DNA of 64,000 bases from Nitratireductor arenosus (GCF_009742725.1 NZ_WPHG01000001.1:842001-906000); one strand, 5' to 3'. Positions 46,046 to 55,493 are shown, numbered from the stretch's first letter. Notes: generated from the letters alone by a model not told the origin. Made by a program: numbers and translations.

Positions 46046-46393
46046 GTCGATACCATTTTTCCTGTGTTTGGCCTGTTCAACCCGTTGCCGGGCGCCCTTC
46101 GCGGGCCGCACTTGCCTTAATTTTAATTAATCGGAGTTACCAAAGAGTGAACCCGACCGACGATAATGCGCCCGTTTCCGCCGGTTCCGGCACAACCGCG
46201 CTCACGGCATATTTTGCGCCGAAACATCATGATTCAAGGAAAGAGCGCAGGAAAACGGCAACAGTTTGTCAGGCAAAGGCGTCCGACCCGGCCCGCCGCC
46301 GCGACACGCCTAAGGCCATATTGCGCCACAGCATCCGCACCCGTAGGGTCGTGACGGGCGGCTGTCGCCCGACAGGCGAAGACGGGGAGCAGA
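46046..46393. other. Intergenic region between IalB and sigma-factor genes
   Basis: 348 bases with both divergent promoters. An AT-rich stretch at 46116-46130 (TTAATTTTAATTAAT) fits a minus-strand promoter for the IalB gene, for example TTGGTA about 17 bases before AATTAA. A hairpin CGGGCG-N5-CGCCCG lies at 46355-46371, just before the sigma-factor ribosome-binding site. No convincing gene was found. Confidence 0.4.
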
Positions 46394-46978
46394 TTGCGCG
46401 ATCATGATCATGCGCCGCAGTCACAACATGCCAGCCTCATGGCGCGGGTGGCGGCCGGCCGCGACCGGAATGCCTACACGGCCCTGTTTGACCATTTCGC
46501 CCCGCGCATCAACGGCTTTCTGCAAAAGCAGGGCATGGAAACCGGCGCCGCCGAGGACCTGACCCAGGAGGTGATGGCGGTGATGTGGCACAAGGCGCAT
46601 CTTTTCGACCCGGCGAAATCCTCGCTCGCAACTTGGTTGTTTCGTGTCGCCCGCAACCGTCGCATCGACGGGTTGCGGCGCGACCGCTCCCATCTGATCG
46701 ATCCGCACGACCCATTTTTCCAGCCCGACCCCGCCGAAGCGCCCGATACGAGTCTCGACGGGCGCCAGCGCGACGAGCGAGTTCGCCTTGCGCTGGCCAG
46801 CGTGCCCGACGAGCAAATGGGCTTAATCAGGCTGGCGTTTTTCAATGGGCTCACCCACAGCCAGATCGCAGAGCGCACCGGACTTCCGCTCGGCACGGTG
46901 AAGTCGCGCATCCGTCTCGCCTTCGCGCGGCTGCGCCGGGCACTGGAAACCGATCCCAAGGTCGATGCCGACGGCTGA
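46394..46978 (+). CDS. ECF sigma factor without adjacent anti-sigma factor
   Basis: 194 residues from a TTG with GGGGAG upstream. Region 2 is clear (YTALFDHFAPRINGFL, DLTQEVMAVMWHKAH, TWLFRVARNRRIDGLRR). Region 4 is LTHSQIAERTGLPLGTVKSRIRLAFARLRRAL. The sequence is of the RpoE/ChrR-like branch, which usually has a zinc anti-sigma gene immediately downstream, but none is present. The next gene, DUF1232, is convergent 10 bases away. A small stem GACGGC/GCCGTC (46970-46990) spans both stop codons. Confidence 0.9.
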   Translation: MRDHDHAPQSQHASLMARVAAGRDRNAYTALFDHFAPRINGFLQKQGMETGAAEDLTQEVMAVMWHKAHLFDPAKSSLATWLFRVARNRRIDGLRRDRSHLIDPHDPFFQPDPAEAPDTSLDGRQRDERVRLALASVPDEQMGLIRLAFFNGLTHSQIAERTGLPLGTVKSRIRLAFARLRRALETDPKVDADG

Positions 46979-46988
46979 CAAAAGGCCG

Positions 46989-47360
46989 TCAGTCCTGTTC
47001 GTCGAGAAATTCCCGCGCCGCCTTGCGATGGGCAGGCTTGATATGGCCGCGAATCGCCGTCATTGCGGCCGTCAGCACGGCCATGTCGTCGGTGAAGCCG
47101 AACCCGACCAGAAAATCGGGGATCGTGTCGAGCGGTAGCACGAAATAGGCAAGCGCGGCGAGCAAAACGCCCCGCACGCGGGTCGGGGTCTTGTCGTCCA
47201 GCGCGCAATAATAGGCGGCGATCACCTCGTCCATGAACGGGATCTGGCGCGCCGCGCGCCGGACCGTACGGCGCAGATTGTCCCGCACACGCTGCCTGCG
47301 CCTGCCGTTTTCGGCGTCGCTGGCGGGGACCAGCATCTCGGCGATGCGATTATCGTCCAT
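46989..47360 (-). CDS. DUF1232 (YkvA-like) membrane protein
   Basis: 123 residues starting at the second of two adjacent ATGs; GGAG about 6 bases upstream supports 47360-47363. The core YFVLPLDTIPDFLVGFGFTDDMAVLTAA is the DUF1232 signature: a membrane-embedded segment with a D-x-IPD turn. The family function is unknown. It is convergent with the sigma-factor gene. Confidence 0.85.
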   Translation of the reverse strand: MDDNRIAEMLVPASDAENGRRRQRVRDNLRRTVRRAARQIPFMDEVIAAYYCALDDKTPTRVRGVLLAALAYFVLPLDTIPDFLVGFGFTDDMAVLTAAMTAIRGHIKPAHRKAAREFLDEQD

Positions 47361-47541
47361 CATGCTCTCCATCGCCGCAAATGTGGTGCCGTTTGCGCCG
47401 GCATGCAAGACCGACCGACATCCAGGAATCGCCGCGGACACAGACAAGCTAATGATTTCGCGATGATTTCTGGCTCAATATCGGCGTCGTCATCGTCGAA
47501 CCCGAGTGAAGCGCGCTGCGATCCATCGCGCGTTATCCGCG

Positions 47542-47853
47542 TCAGGATGGGCGGCTCCGGCCATCCGCGCAGGCATCGATCTTCCTGGCAAGCGTGATAT
47601 CAAGCTCGGTCAGGCCGCCCGCATCATGCGTCGAAAGCGCGATATCGACCGTCTTGTAGACGTTCGACCAGTCGGGATGGTGATCCATCTTTTCCGCCGC
47701 GAGCGCGACCCGCGTCATGAAGCCGAAAGCCTCGCTGAAGTTTCTGAACACGAAGCTTTTCTGGATCGCGTCCCGATCCGGAGCCCGTTGCCAACCTTCC
47801 AGGCTGGCGAGAGCCGCGGCAACTGCCGCCGCATCGAGTTTTTCGCGTGTCAT
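47542..47853 (-). CDS. phhB: 4a-hydroxytetrahydrobiopterin dehydratase
   Basis: 103 residues, the full-length size. HHPDW at residues 58-62 and STHDAGGLT are the pterin-4a-carbinolamine dehydratase signature. It recycles the oxidised pterin cofactor of aromatic amino-acid hydroxylases, or acts in molybdopterin-related pterin chemistry. No hydroxylase gene is in the window. It is divergent from the phosphatase gene, with 50 bases between the starts. Confidence 0.93.
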   Translation of the reverse strand: MTREKLDAAAVAAALASLEGWQRAPDRDAIQKSFVFRNFSEAFGFMTRVALAAEKMDHHPDWSNVYKTVDIALSTHDAGGLTELDITLARKIDACADGRSRPS

Positions 47854-47903
47854 CGTCAAATCCCGTTCTGTCGGCTGCCGATTTTCATGATAACCCAGAC
47901 GCC

Positions 47904-48422
47904 ATGACCGCGCAGCCCCGCCATTCCGTCCTGTTCGTCTGTCTCGGCAATATCTGTCGCTCGCCGCTGGCCGAGGGCGTTTTCCGGCATGTGCTGGAAA
48001 ACCGTGGCGTCGCCGGGCGCTTTCTGGTCGATTCGGCCGGAACCGGTGGCTGGCATGCCGGTTCGCCGCCGGATCCGCGCTCGGTCGAGATCGCCGCACG
48101 GCACGGCGTCGACCTGACGGCGCAGCGCGCGCGTCGGATCGCGGACGAGGATTTCGCACGCTTCGACCTCGTGCTTGCCATGGACCGGAGCAACCGGGCC
48201 GAGCTGAAGGCGCGGGCGGGAGCGCAAAATCGCGATCGGGTCCAACTGTTGATGCACGTCGCGCTCGGCGACGAACGCGACGTGCCCGATCCGTATTATG
48301 GCGGCGCCGAAGGTTTCGAAACGGTCTACCGCATGATCCGGACGGCATCCGAGGCCTTGGCCGAAAAACTCGCCGTGCCCTGGGACGGGCTCGACAAGGG
48401 CCACGCCTCCTCAACGAGGTAA
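47904..48422 (+). CDS. Low-molecular-weight protein tyrosine phosphatase
   Basis: 172 residues. The N-terminal C13-x5-R19 loop ([14 protein letters not shown]) is the catalytic P-loop and the general-acid Asp is in PDPYYGG near residue 130. Such enzymes dephosphorylate phosphotyrosine on kinases for exopolysaccharide export or on other proteins. No such kinase is nearby. Its 3' end overlaps the convergent thpR gene by 97 bases, an unusually large overlap. Confidence 0.93.
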   Translation: MTAQPRHSVLFVCLGNICRSPLAEGVFRHVLENRGVAGRFLVDSAGTGGWHAGSPPDPRSVEIAARHGVDLTAQRARRIADEDFARFDLVLAMDRSNRAELKARAGAQNRDRVQLLMHVALGDERDVPDPYYGGAEGFETVYRMIRTASEALAEKLAVPWDGLDKGHASSTR

Positions 48423-48922
48423 GGGCCGCCGCCCACCGATTCGCGCGAAGACATCAGCACGAAACGGCCGACCTTGAACGGCACCGTTGCGAAGTTTCCG
48501 CGCCCCGAAAGATAGGCCGCGAGTTCTTGAGGGGCTGCGTTGCGCAGGCGCGCCAGGGTCACATGCGGAGTAAACTTGCGCGGATCGGGCGACGCTCCAT
48601 GGCGCAGGCAAATCCGGTCGATCTCCGACTGCAGCGCGAAAAGCTCCGGCGACGACGCCACCCCGGCCCACAGTGCATGCGGCTTCTTGGACCCGAACGT
48701 GCCGACGCCCGACAGGTTGATCTGGAAACCCTGCCGACGGACCCGGTCGAGGCCGTTGACGATGTCGTCCGCGACGCGGCCAGGCACATCGCCGATGAAA
48801 CGCAGGGTGATGTGATAATTCTCGACGTCGACCCAGCGCGCGCCGGGCAGGCCGCCGCGCAGCAGGGAGAGCGAAAGGCTCGCATCGCGCGGTATCTCGA
48901 GGGCGGTGAAAAGTCGCGGCAT
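48326..48922 (-). CDS. thpR: RNA 2',3'-cyclic phosphodiesterase (2H family)
   Basis: 198 residues with GAGGAGG before the ATG. The two catalytic HxTL tetrads are present, HITL at residues 37-40 and HVTL at 120-123, spaced as in LigT/ThpR. It hydrolyses 2',3'-cyclic phosphates on RNA ends. The last ~32 codons overlap the tyrosine-phosphatase gene on the other strand and are beyond the minimal 2H fold, so the tail may be variable. Confidence 0.92.
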   Translation of the reverse strand: MPRLFTALEIPRDASLSLSLLRGGLPGARWVDVENYHITLRFIGDVPGRVADDIVNGLDRVRRQGFQINLSGVGTFGSKKPHALWAGVASSPELFALQSEIDRICLRHGASPDPRKFTPHVTLARLRNAAPQELAAYLSGRGNFATVPFKVGRFVLMSSRESVGGGPYLVEEAWPLSSPSQGTASFSAKASDAVRIMR

Positions 48923-49014
48923 GGCTACCTCCTCGAATCGCTCTTCGGACCTCAGCGAATCATCGATTTGCCGCGCCGGCAAGCCCACAAGGCCGGGACT
49001 AGGTCAATTTAGCC

Positions 49015-49668
49015 TCAATCGAGACCGCCAGGCGCAGACTGCAAAGCGCCGAGTTCGTCCTCGACGACCGGCAGCGCAATTTCAACCATCCGGTCCACTC
49101 CTTCGGCATTGGGATGCATGCCGTCGGCCAGAAGCAGACCACCATTGGCCGCGACCCCCTCCATGAAGAACGGGATCAGCGCGATATCGTGCTTTTCGGC
49201 CAGACGCGGAAAGATGGCGTTGAACGCAGCGGCAAAGTCGGGGCCAAGATTGGGCGCCGCCAGCATGCCGGCAAGCACCACTTCGACCCCGCGTCCCTTC
49301 AGGCGGGCGATCATCGTATCGAGATTTTTCTCGGTGATCTCGGGCGGCAGGCCGCGCAGCATGTCGTTCGCCCCGAGTTCGAGAACGACGAGATCGGTAT
49401 CGTCCGGCACCGACCAGTCGAGGCGCGCCAAGCCGCCGCTGGTCGTGTCGCCGGAAACCCCCGCATTGGTCACGGCGACATCGTGGCCCTTCTTGCGAAG
49501 CGCGACTTCGAGCCGTTCGGGAAAGGATTCTCCCGGCGCGAGCTGGTAGCCCGCCATCAGGCTGTCGCCGAGCCCGACGATGGTTGTGGAGGCCGCGGCA
49601 ACGCCAAGCTGGACAAGCACGGCCAATCCACCGAACGTGAACGCGCGTAAGATTCCTTTGAAACCCAT
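49015..49668 (-). CDS. Periplasmic SGNH arylesterase/thioesterase (TesA-like)
   Basis: 217 residues. The signal peptide is about 1-26. The catalytic Ser 36 is in GDSLMAGY, block III is GANDML and the Asp-His pair is in DGMHPNAEG. It is a periplasmic esterase or lysophospholipase of the TAP/TesA type. It is divergent from a YbbA/YbbP-type ABC exporter, the same linkage as tesA-ybbA-ybbP in Escherichia coli, so the three probably act on a common lipid or ester. Confidence 0.92.
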   Translation of the reverse strand: MGFKGILRAFTFGGLAVLVQLGVAAASTTIVGLGDSLMAGYQLAPGESFPERLEVALRKKGHDVAVTNAGVSGDTTSGGLARLDWSVPDDTDLVVLELGANDMLRGLPPEITEKNLDTMIARLKGRGVEVVLAGMLAAPNLGPDFAAAFNAIFPRLAEKHDIALIPFFMEGVAANGGLLLADGMHPNAEGVDRMVEIALPVVEDELGALQSAPGGLD

Positions 49669-49756
49669 GCTGTATTTCCCATATGAGCCGGACGCGACCT
49701 GTCGGGCGCGCCCTGGGATTTCGCCTTGTCGCTTCACCATATAGGATGGCTTTTCC

Positions 49757-50452
49757 GTGACGAAAGCGGTTATCGAACTGAAGAACGTGTCACTCACGCT
49801 GGGCCGCGGGGCGTCGTCCGTTCACGTGCTGAAGGGCGTCGACCTCGAAGTCGCGGCCGGTGAGCGCGCAGGCATCGTCGGGCCGTCGGGGTCGGGAAAG
49901 TCCACCCTCTTGATGGTCATCGCCGGGCTCGAAAACGTCGATGCGGGTTTGGTCCATATCGCGGGCGAGGCGCTGGTGGGCCGCAGCGAGGACGAGATCG
50001 CGGCCTTTCGCGGCCGTAATATCGGCATCGTCTTCCAGTCCTTTCACCTCATTCCCAACATGACCGCGCTCGAAAACGTCGCCGTGCCGCTGGAGCTTGC
50101 CGGCCATGAGGATCCGTTCGCCCGCGCCGCGGCGGAATTGGAGGCGGTCGGGCTCAAGGACCGCGTCACCCATTATCCGGGCGAATTGTCCGGCGGCGAG
50201 CAGCAGCGCGTTGCGATCGCCCGCGCGCTCGCGCCGCATCCCAAAATCCTGATCGCCGACGAGCCGACCGGCAATCTCGACCAGACGACTGGCCGCCAGA
50301 TCGCCGACCTTTTGTTCGCCGAGGCGGCCGAACGCGGCATGACTCTGCTCCTGGTCACGCACGATCCCGCGCTGGCCAAACGCTGCGACAGACAGATCGC
50401 CATGCGTTCCGGCCGCATCGAGCCGGCACCGGCCCACGCCGTCTCCGCCTGA
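49757..50452 (+). CDS. ABC transporter ATPase, LolD/YbbA type
   Basis: 231 residues from a GTG. Walker A is GPSGSGKST at about 41-49, the signature LSGGEQQRVAIARAL and Walker B LIADEPTGNLD are intact. It belongs to the MacB/LolD branch that pairs with FtsX-like permeases and moves substrates within the periplasm rather than across the inner membrane. The permease gene starts 10 bases after its stop. Confidence 0.95.
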   Translation: MTKAVIELKNVSLTLGRGASSVHVLKGVDLEVAAGERAGIVGPSGSGKSTLLMVIAGLENVDAGLVHIAGEALVGRSEDEIAAFRGRNIGIVFQSFHLIPNMTALENVAVPLELAGHEDPFARAAAELEAVGLKDRVTHYPGELSGGEQQRVAIARALAPHPKILIADEPTGNLDQTTGRQIADLLFAEAAERGMTLLLVTHDPALAKRCDRQIAMRSGRIEPAPAHAVSA

Positions 50453-50462
50453 GGCCGCGCCG

Positions 50463-53012
50463 ATGAGCCTTGTCCGCACGCTCCGCCTCGCCACCCGCTT
50501 TTCACTGCGCGAAATGCGCGGCGGCCTGTCCGGTTTCATGATCTTTCTCGCCTGCATCGCGCTTGGCGTCGCCGCGATCGGGGGCGTCAACTCGCTGGCG
50601 CGCGCCATCACTTCGGGCGTGGCCAATGAAGGCCAGGTGCTTCTGGGCGGCGATATCCGCTTCGAACTGGTTCATCGCGAAGCGACGCCCGAGGAGCGCA
50701 CTTTCCTTGAGAGCTACGGCGCCATCGCTTCCAGCGCCAAGATGCGCTCGATGGCGCGGCTGCCCGACGGTTCCGACCAGACGCTGGTCGAGGTCAAGGC
50801 GATCGACGGTCTCTACCCGCTCTACGGCGCGCTGGACACCAGTCCGCAACTTGACCACGAGGCACTGTTTTCCGCCCGCAACGGTGTCCATGGCGCCGCC
50901 GCGCCGGCGCTCCTGTTCGAGCGGCTGGCGCTTGAGCCGGGCGCGCGGCTCAAGCTGGGCAACACCGAATTCGAGCTACGCGCGGTGATCGAAACCGAAC
51001 CCGACCTCGTTTCCGACGGTTTCGGCTTCGCGCCACGGCTGATGATTTCGCTCGACGGCCTGCGGGTCTCGGGACTGATGCAGCCCGGTAGCCTGGTCGA
51101 GCACGCCTACAAGCTGCGCCTGCCCGCGGCGACCGGCGAGGCCGGCATCCAGGCGCTTGCCGCGCAGGCGCGCGAGGCCTTTCCCGAAGCCGGCTGGAGC
51201 ATCCGTTCGCGGGCCAACGCCGCGCCGGCGCTGTCGTCCAACATCACCCGCTTTTCGCAATTCCTGACGCTGGTCGGTCTCACCGCGCTGGTGGTGGGCG
51301 GTGTCGGCGTGGCCAATGCGGTGCGCGCCTATCTCGACGGCAAGCGCGGCGTGATCGCGACGCTGAAAAGCCTCGGCGCCTCGAGCGGTCTGGTCTTTAC
51401 CGTCTATCTCGTGCAGATCATGATCATTGCCGCGCTCGGCATCGCCGCCGGACTGGTCATCGCCGTGGCGGTACCATTCTTCGCCGGCGCCGCGCTCGCC
51501 ACCGTCCTGCCGGTTCCCACCGAGGCGGCAATCTATCCGGGCGCTCTGGCGATCGCGGCGCTGTTCGGCCTGTTGGTCACGCTCGCCTTCGCGCTGCTGC
51601 CGCTCGGGCGCGCCCGCGCCGTGCCGGCCACCGCCCTGTTTCGTGAAATGGGGTTCGAGGCGCGCGGCCTGCCCGCTCCAGCCTATCTGGCCGCCACACT
51701 GGCGATCAGCGCCTTCCTGGCGGGACTGGCCGTGTGGTATTCGACCGACCGCCTCCTCGCCGCTTTGTTCGTCGGCGCCACGATCGTCACCTTCATCGTC
51801 CTGCGCCTCGTCGGGATGCTGGTACAGGCGCTCGCCCGGCGCAGCCCGCGCGTGCGCTCGACCGCGCTTCGCCTGGCGATCGGCAACATCCACCGTCCCG
51901 GCGCCTTGACGCCCTCGGTCGTGCTGGCGCTCGGCCTCGGCCTCACGCTCCTGGTCGCGCTGGCGCTGATCGACGGCAATCTGCGCCGCCAGATCGCCGG
52001 CAATCTTCCCGAAAGGGCGCCGAATTTCTTCTTCGTCGACATCCAGAACACCGAGGTCGACTCCTTCGCCGAACTCGTGCAGGCAGAGGCCGGCGACGGC
52101 AAGCTGATCCGCGTGCCGATGCTGCGCGGCCGCATCATGGAGTTCAACGGCGTCGACGTGCAGAAGATCGACGTCCCGCCGGAAGGCCGCTGGGTGCTGC
52201 GCGGCGACCGCGGCATCACCTATGCCAAGAATATTCCCGAGAACTCGACGCTCGCCGAAGGCGATTGGTGGGCGCCCGACCACGCCGGCGAGCCGCTGGT
52301 GTCGTTTGCGGCGGAGGAGGGCCGCGAGCTCGGCCTGAAACTCGGCGACACCATCACCGTCAACGTACTCGGCCGCAACATCACCGCCAGGATCGCCAAT
52401 TTCCGCAATGTCGAATGGGAATCGCTGGCAATCAATTTCGTCATGGTGTTTTCACCCAACACGTTTGCCGGCGCACCGCACGCATGGCTTGCGACGCTGA
52501 CAACGCCGGATACGAGCGCGCAGGACGAAGCGCGCATCCTCAACGCCGTCACCCGCGCCTTTCCGACCGTCACCACCGTGCGGGTGAAGGATGCGCTCGA
52601 CATCGTCAACCGGCTGGTCGGGCAACTCGCCACTGCGATCCGGGGCGCGGCCGCGGTGGCGCTGATCGCCTCGGTGCTGGTGCTTTCGGGCGCGCTCGCC
52701 GCCGGCAACCGCGCGCGCATTCACGACGCCGTGGTCCTGAAGACACTCGGCGCCACCCGCAGGACCCTGATGACCGCCTTTTCGCTCGAATACGGGCTGA
52801 TCGGCCTGTCGACGGCGGCCTTCGCCCTCGCCGCCGGCGGGGCGGCGGCCTGGTATGTACTGTCGCAGATCATGGGACTGCCCGCCATTTTCATGCCCGA
52901 GATCGCGCTGTCGACCATCCTGATCGCGCTGGTGCTGACCGTCGGTTTCGGCCTGATTGGGACCTGGCGGGTGCTCGGCCACAAGGCCGCGCCGGTGTTG
53001 CGCAATCTGTAG
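50463..53012 (+). CDS. FtsX-like permease, YbbP type
   Basis: 849 residues. An N-terminal membrane helix is followed by a ~220-residue periplasmic domain, a FtsX transmembrane bundle at about 265-390, further helices to about 500, a second periplasmic domain, and a final FtsX bundle at about 715-840. This duplicated ten-helix arrangement is that of YbbP. It works with the ATPase encoded 10 bases upstream and perhaps with the divergent esterase. The exported substrate is unknown. Confidence 0.92.
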   Translation: MSLVRTLRLATRFSLREMRGGLSGFMIFLACIALGVAAIGGVNSLARAITSGVANEGQVLLGGDIRFELVHREATPEERTFLESYGAIASSAKMRSMARLPDGSDQTLVEVKAIDGLYPLYGALDTSPQLDHEALFSARNGVHGAAAPALLFERLALEPGARLKLGNTEFELRAVIETEPDLVSDGFGFAPRLMISLDGLRVSGLMQPGSLVEHAYKLRLPAATGEAGIQALAAQAREAFPEAGWSIRSRANAAPALSSNITRFSQFLTLVGLTALVVGGVGVANAVRAYLDGKRGVIATLKSLGASSGLVFTVYLVQIMIIAALGIAAGLVIAVAVPFFAGAALATVLPVPTEAAIYPGALAIAALFGLLVTLAFALLPLGRARAVPATALFREMGFEARGLPAPAYLAATLAISAFLAGLAVWYSTDRLLAALFVGATIVTFIVLRLVGMLVQALARRSPRVRSTALRLAIGNIHRPGALTPSVVLALGLGLTLLVALALIDGNLRRQIAGNLPERAPNFFFVDIQNTEVDSFAELVQAEAGDGKLIRVPMLRGRIMEFNGVDVQKIDVPPEGRWVLRGDRGITYAKNIPENSTLAEGDWWAPDHAGEPLVSFAAEEGRELGLKLGDTITVNVLGRNITARIANFRNVEWESLAINFVMVFSPNTFAGAPHAWLATLTTPDTSAQDEARILNAVTRAFPTVTTVRVKDALDIVNRLVGQLATAIRGAAAVALIASVLVLSGALAAGNRARIHDAVVLKTLGATRRTLMTAFSLEYGLIGLSTAAFALAAGGAAAWYVLSQIMGLPAIFMPEIALSTILIALVLTVGFGLIGTWRVLGHKAAPVLRNL

Positions 53013-53115
53013 CTGACGGTAGGCGGCGCTAACCATTGATGAACCTTTTTCATCCGACGCAGGCCTAAAGTTCAAAAACCGGGCCTGTGCGACGCCCGGG
53101 CGCGGCGAACAGGGC

Positions 53116-53146
53116 TTGTTCTTGGCCTAAAGAATAATCATATTCT
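53116..53146 (+). promoter_or_regulatory. Promoter with overlapping palindrome, upstream of the BI-1 gene
   Basis: TTGTTC (53116-53121), 17 bases, CATATT (53139-53144). AGAATA-ATCA-TATTCT (53131-53146) is a perfect inverted repeat overlapping the -10, so a repressor could sit there. It lies about 97 bases before the start codon. Confidence 0.45.
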
Positions 53147-53242
53147 CCGCAGGCATGCTGGAGTCTCGCCAGCGGCGCCTGGGCGTATGACCGCGCGGTC
53201 CCGCCCGACACCGGACGAGACATGAGCAGTTAAGAGGAAAAC

Positions 53243-53986
53243 ATGGCTGACCTTCGCAACTACAATGCGCGTGTCGCATCGGCGCCCGCCCGCGCCGGCG
53301 CGGACATAGACGAGGGGCTGCGCGCCTACATGCTGAAGGTGTACAACCTGATGGCGCTCGGCCTTGCGATCACCGGGCTCGCCGCATGGGGCACCTTCAA
53401 CTTCGCCGTCGTCGACGGGCAGCTTACGGCCTTCGGGCAGCTCGTTTACGCCTCGGCCTTCCGTTGGGTCGTGATCCTGGCACCGTTGGCGATGGTGTTC
53501 TTCCTGTCCTTCAGGATCAACAAGATGAGCGTTTCGGCCGCACAGACGACGTTCTGGGTCTATGCGGGCCTTGTCGGCATGTCGCTGTCAACGATTTTCC
53601 TGGTCTATACCGGGACCAGCATCGTACGCACCTTCTTCATCACCGCCACCGCCTTCGGCGGTCTGTCGCTCTACGGTTACACGACCAAGCGCGATCTGTC
53701 GGCGATGGGCTCGTTCCTGGTGATGGGCCTGTTCGGCCTGATCATCGCCATGATCGTCAACATTTTCCTGGGATCGTCCGCGCTGCAGTTCGCGATCTCG
53801 GTGATCGGCGTGCTGATCTTCGCCGGCCTGACCGCCTACGACACCCAGCAGATCAAGGAAATGTACTATGAGGGCGATGGCGCCGAGGTGGCCGGCCGCA
53901 AGTCGATCATGGGCGCGCTGCGGCTTTATCTCGACTTCATCAACCTGTTCATGTTCCTGCTCCACTTCCTGGGCAATCGTGAATAG
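53243..53986 (+). CDS. Bax inhibitor-1/YccA family membrane protein
   Basis: 247 residues with AGAGGAAA before the ATG. It has seven membrane segments after a ~25-residue polar N terminus, and the signature GLTAYDTQQIKEMYYEG near the C terminus, where the Asp residues form the pH-sensitive leak gate in characterised members. In bacteria YccA-like proteins modulate FtsH. It is monocistronic, with its own promoter and a strong terminator. Confidence 0.93.
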   Translation: MADLRNYNARVASAPARAGADIDEGLRAYMLKVYNLMALGLAITGLAAWGTFNFAVVDGQLTAFGQLVYASAFRWVVILAPLAMVFFLSFRINKMSVSAAQTTFWVYAGLVGMSLSTIFLVYTGTSIVRTFFITATAFGGLSLYGYTTKRDLSAMGSFLVMGLFGLIIAMIVNIFLGSSALQFAISVIGVLIFAGLTAYDTQQIKEMYYEGDGAEVAGRKSIMGALRLYLDFINLFMFLLHFLGNRE

Positions 53987-54014
53987 CTCGGCCGGACAGG
54001 CACGATAGCGACGA

Positions 54015-54034
54015 GGGCGGCCCGGCGGCCGCCC
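54015..54034 (+). terminator. Rho-independent terminator after the BI-1 gene
   Basis: Stem GGGCGGCC / GGCCGCCC with CGGC loop, immediately followed by TTTTCTTTT (54035-54043). It lies 29 bases after the stop codon. Confidence 0.88.
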
Positions 54035-54094
54035 TTTTCTTTTGCCCGCCCGTCTGCTTGAGTTTCTGCCCCTTCGTCCGACAGCGCGTGATCC

Positions 54095-54667
54095 ATGCCC
54101 GACGTCGCCATCAGACCCGCCACCGTCTCCGACATCCCGGCCATAACCGCAATCTACGCCGACGCGGTGCTAAATGGCACGGCGAGCTACGAGCTCGAGC
54201 CGCCCGGCGAAGCGGACATGGCGGCTCGCTTCAAAGCCGTCAGCGAACCCGGATACCCCTATCTCGTCGCCCGAACCGGCGACGGCATCGTCGTCGGCTA
54301 CGCTTATGCGGGGCCGTTCCGCCCGCGTCGCGCCTACCGTTTCATGGTCGAGGATTCGATCTATCTCGCCCCGTCAGCACAAGGGCGCGGGCTCGGCCGC
54401 CTGCTGCTTGCCCGCCTGATCGAGGACACGACGGCATGCGGCTTTCGTCAGATGGCGGCTGTGATCGGCGACGGCGCCCGCAATCTCGGCTCGGTGAAAC
54501 TGCACGAGGCGCTCGGCTTCCGCCATGCCGGACAGCTCAAAGGCTCCGGCTTCAAGCATGGCCGCTGGCTCGACACCATTTTCATGCAGTTGGCACTGAA
54601 TGAAGGCGCCGACGCGTCGCCCGACCCGGACTCCCTTCCTGAGCGCAATTTCCGCGACGGGCTGTGA
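54095..54667 (+). CDS. GNAT N-acetyltransferase, phosphinothricin-acetyltransferase-like
   Basis: 190 residues. The pattern IRPATVSDIPAITAIYADAVLNGTASYELEPP-type N terminus, the acetyl-CoA loop AQGRGLGRLLL and the GFRHAGQLKGSGFKHGRWLD C-terminal block are those of the Pat/Bar branch. It acetylates a small amine, commonly methionine sulfoximine or related amino acids; the natural substrate is unproven. It is single, between the BI-1 terminator and the convergent DUF2794 gene. Confidence 0.9.
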   Translation: MPDVAIRPATVSDIPAITAIYADAVLNGTASYELEPPGEADMAARFKAVSEPGYPYLVARTGDGIVVGYAYAGPFRPRRAYRFMVEDSIYLAPSAQGRGLGRLLLARLIEDTTACGFRQMAAVIGDGARNLGSVKLHEALGFRHAGQLKGSGFKHGRWLDTIFMQLALNEGADASPDPDSLPERNFRDGL

Positions 54668-54702
54668 ACCGGTCACGACGCCATCCGGCCTGAAAGCGCT
54701 CC

Positions 54703-55092
54703 TCAGGCTTCCACCAGGCTGAGCCGCTTGTCGAAAACGCCGAGCACGCGCGTCAACTCGTGGCCGCGTTTCATGATCAGCCCGGTCGCGGCGACAACCG
54801 AATAGGCGCCCTGCTTGCGCGCCAGTTTCGGATTTTTCACGATCTGGAAAAGGGGCACCTCGCTGGCGCGTCGGAAGACGGAAAACACCGCCCGGTCGGG
54901 GAGGTGATCGATCGCGTAGTCACGCCATTCATTGGCCGCGACCATGCGGCCATACAGCCTCAGGATCTGGTCGAGTTCGCGTCGCTCGAAAGTGACGGGG
55001 CCTTCCTTTTTTCGATCCCGCCTCGCCTCGTGAAGCGGGATCAGGATAGCGGAACCGTCCGTATCCTCCGCGGAATCGGCGCGTTCGACCAT
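54703..55092 (-). CDS. DUF2794 family protein
   Basis: 129 residues with AAGGA before the ATG (MVERADSAEDTDG). The sequence FERRELDQILRLYGRMVAANEWRDYAIDHL and RRASEVPLFQIVKNPKLARKQGAY is the DUF2794 signature, a small soluble alphaproteobacterial protein of unknown function. In many Rhizobiales it lies beside the DUF1223 gene and acnA, as here. Confidence 0.85.
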   Translation of the reverse strand: MVERADSAEDTDGSAILIPLHEARRDRKKEGPVTFERRELDQILRLYGRMVAANEWRDYAIDHLPDRAVFSVFRRASEVPLFQIVKNPKLARKQGAYSVVAATGLIMKRGHELTRVLGVFDKRLSLVEA

Positions 55093-55493
55093 GGGCGATT
55101 TCCTTCCATGACAGTTTCGCGACAAAAGCGTCGCCCTTTCATGGGGGAATTGCAAGTCTTCGGGCAAAAATCTTGTATCATCAAAGACTTGACCTGAGCG
55201 ACAAACGCGTAGGCGGCGGTGGACGCAGCGGCTGCGGTCACGTTCGGGAACACGATGTCGAAATTGGTGATTGGCCGCCACATTCCTGCCGCGAATTATC
55301 CCGTTTCCGGCCCCAATAGATGGCGAACATTCACTCGTTGCCTGAGACGGTTCGGTCTGGCGCTGACACTGTAACCCCAAGCCCCCCGCCCACGGTGTCC
55401 TCGCTGGGCCGAACCAACCTCAGGCGGCAATTCCTTAAAAAGCGAACGCTTGCTAAAATCGGCCACTACGGCCGCGCGGTCGGCAACTCCACC
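55093..55493. other. Intergenic region between DUF1223 and DUF2794 genes
   Basis: 401 bases on a run of minus-strand genes, so it should hold the DUF2794 promoter. I see no clear -35/-10 pair, repeat or terminator. There is no convincing gene; the open frame at 55320 is the start of a non-coding antisense frame. Confidence 0.35.

Noticed and set aside
46141-46407. Short open frame from GTG 46147 (about 86 residues) before the sigma-factor gene
   Set aside because: It overlaps the sigma start, has Arg/Thr-rich low-complexity content, and no family-like features.
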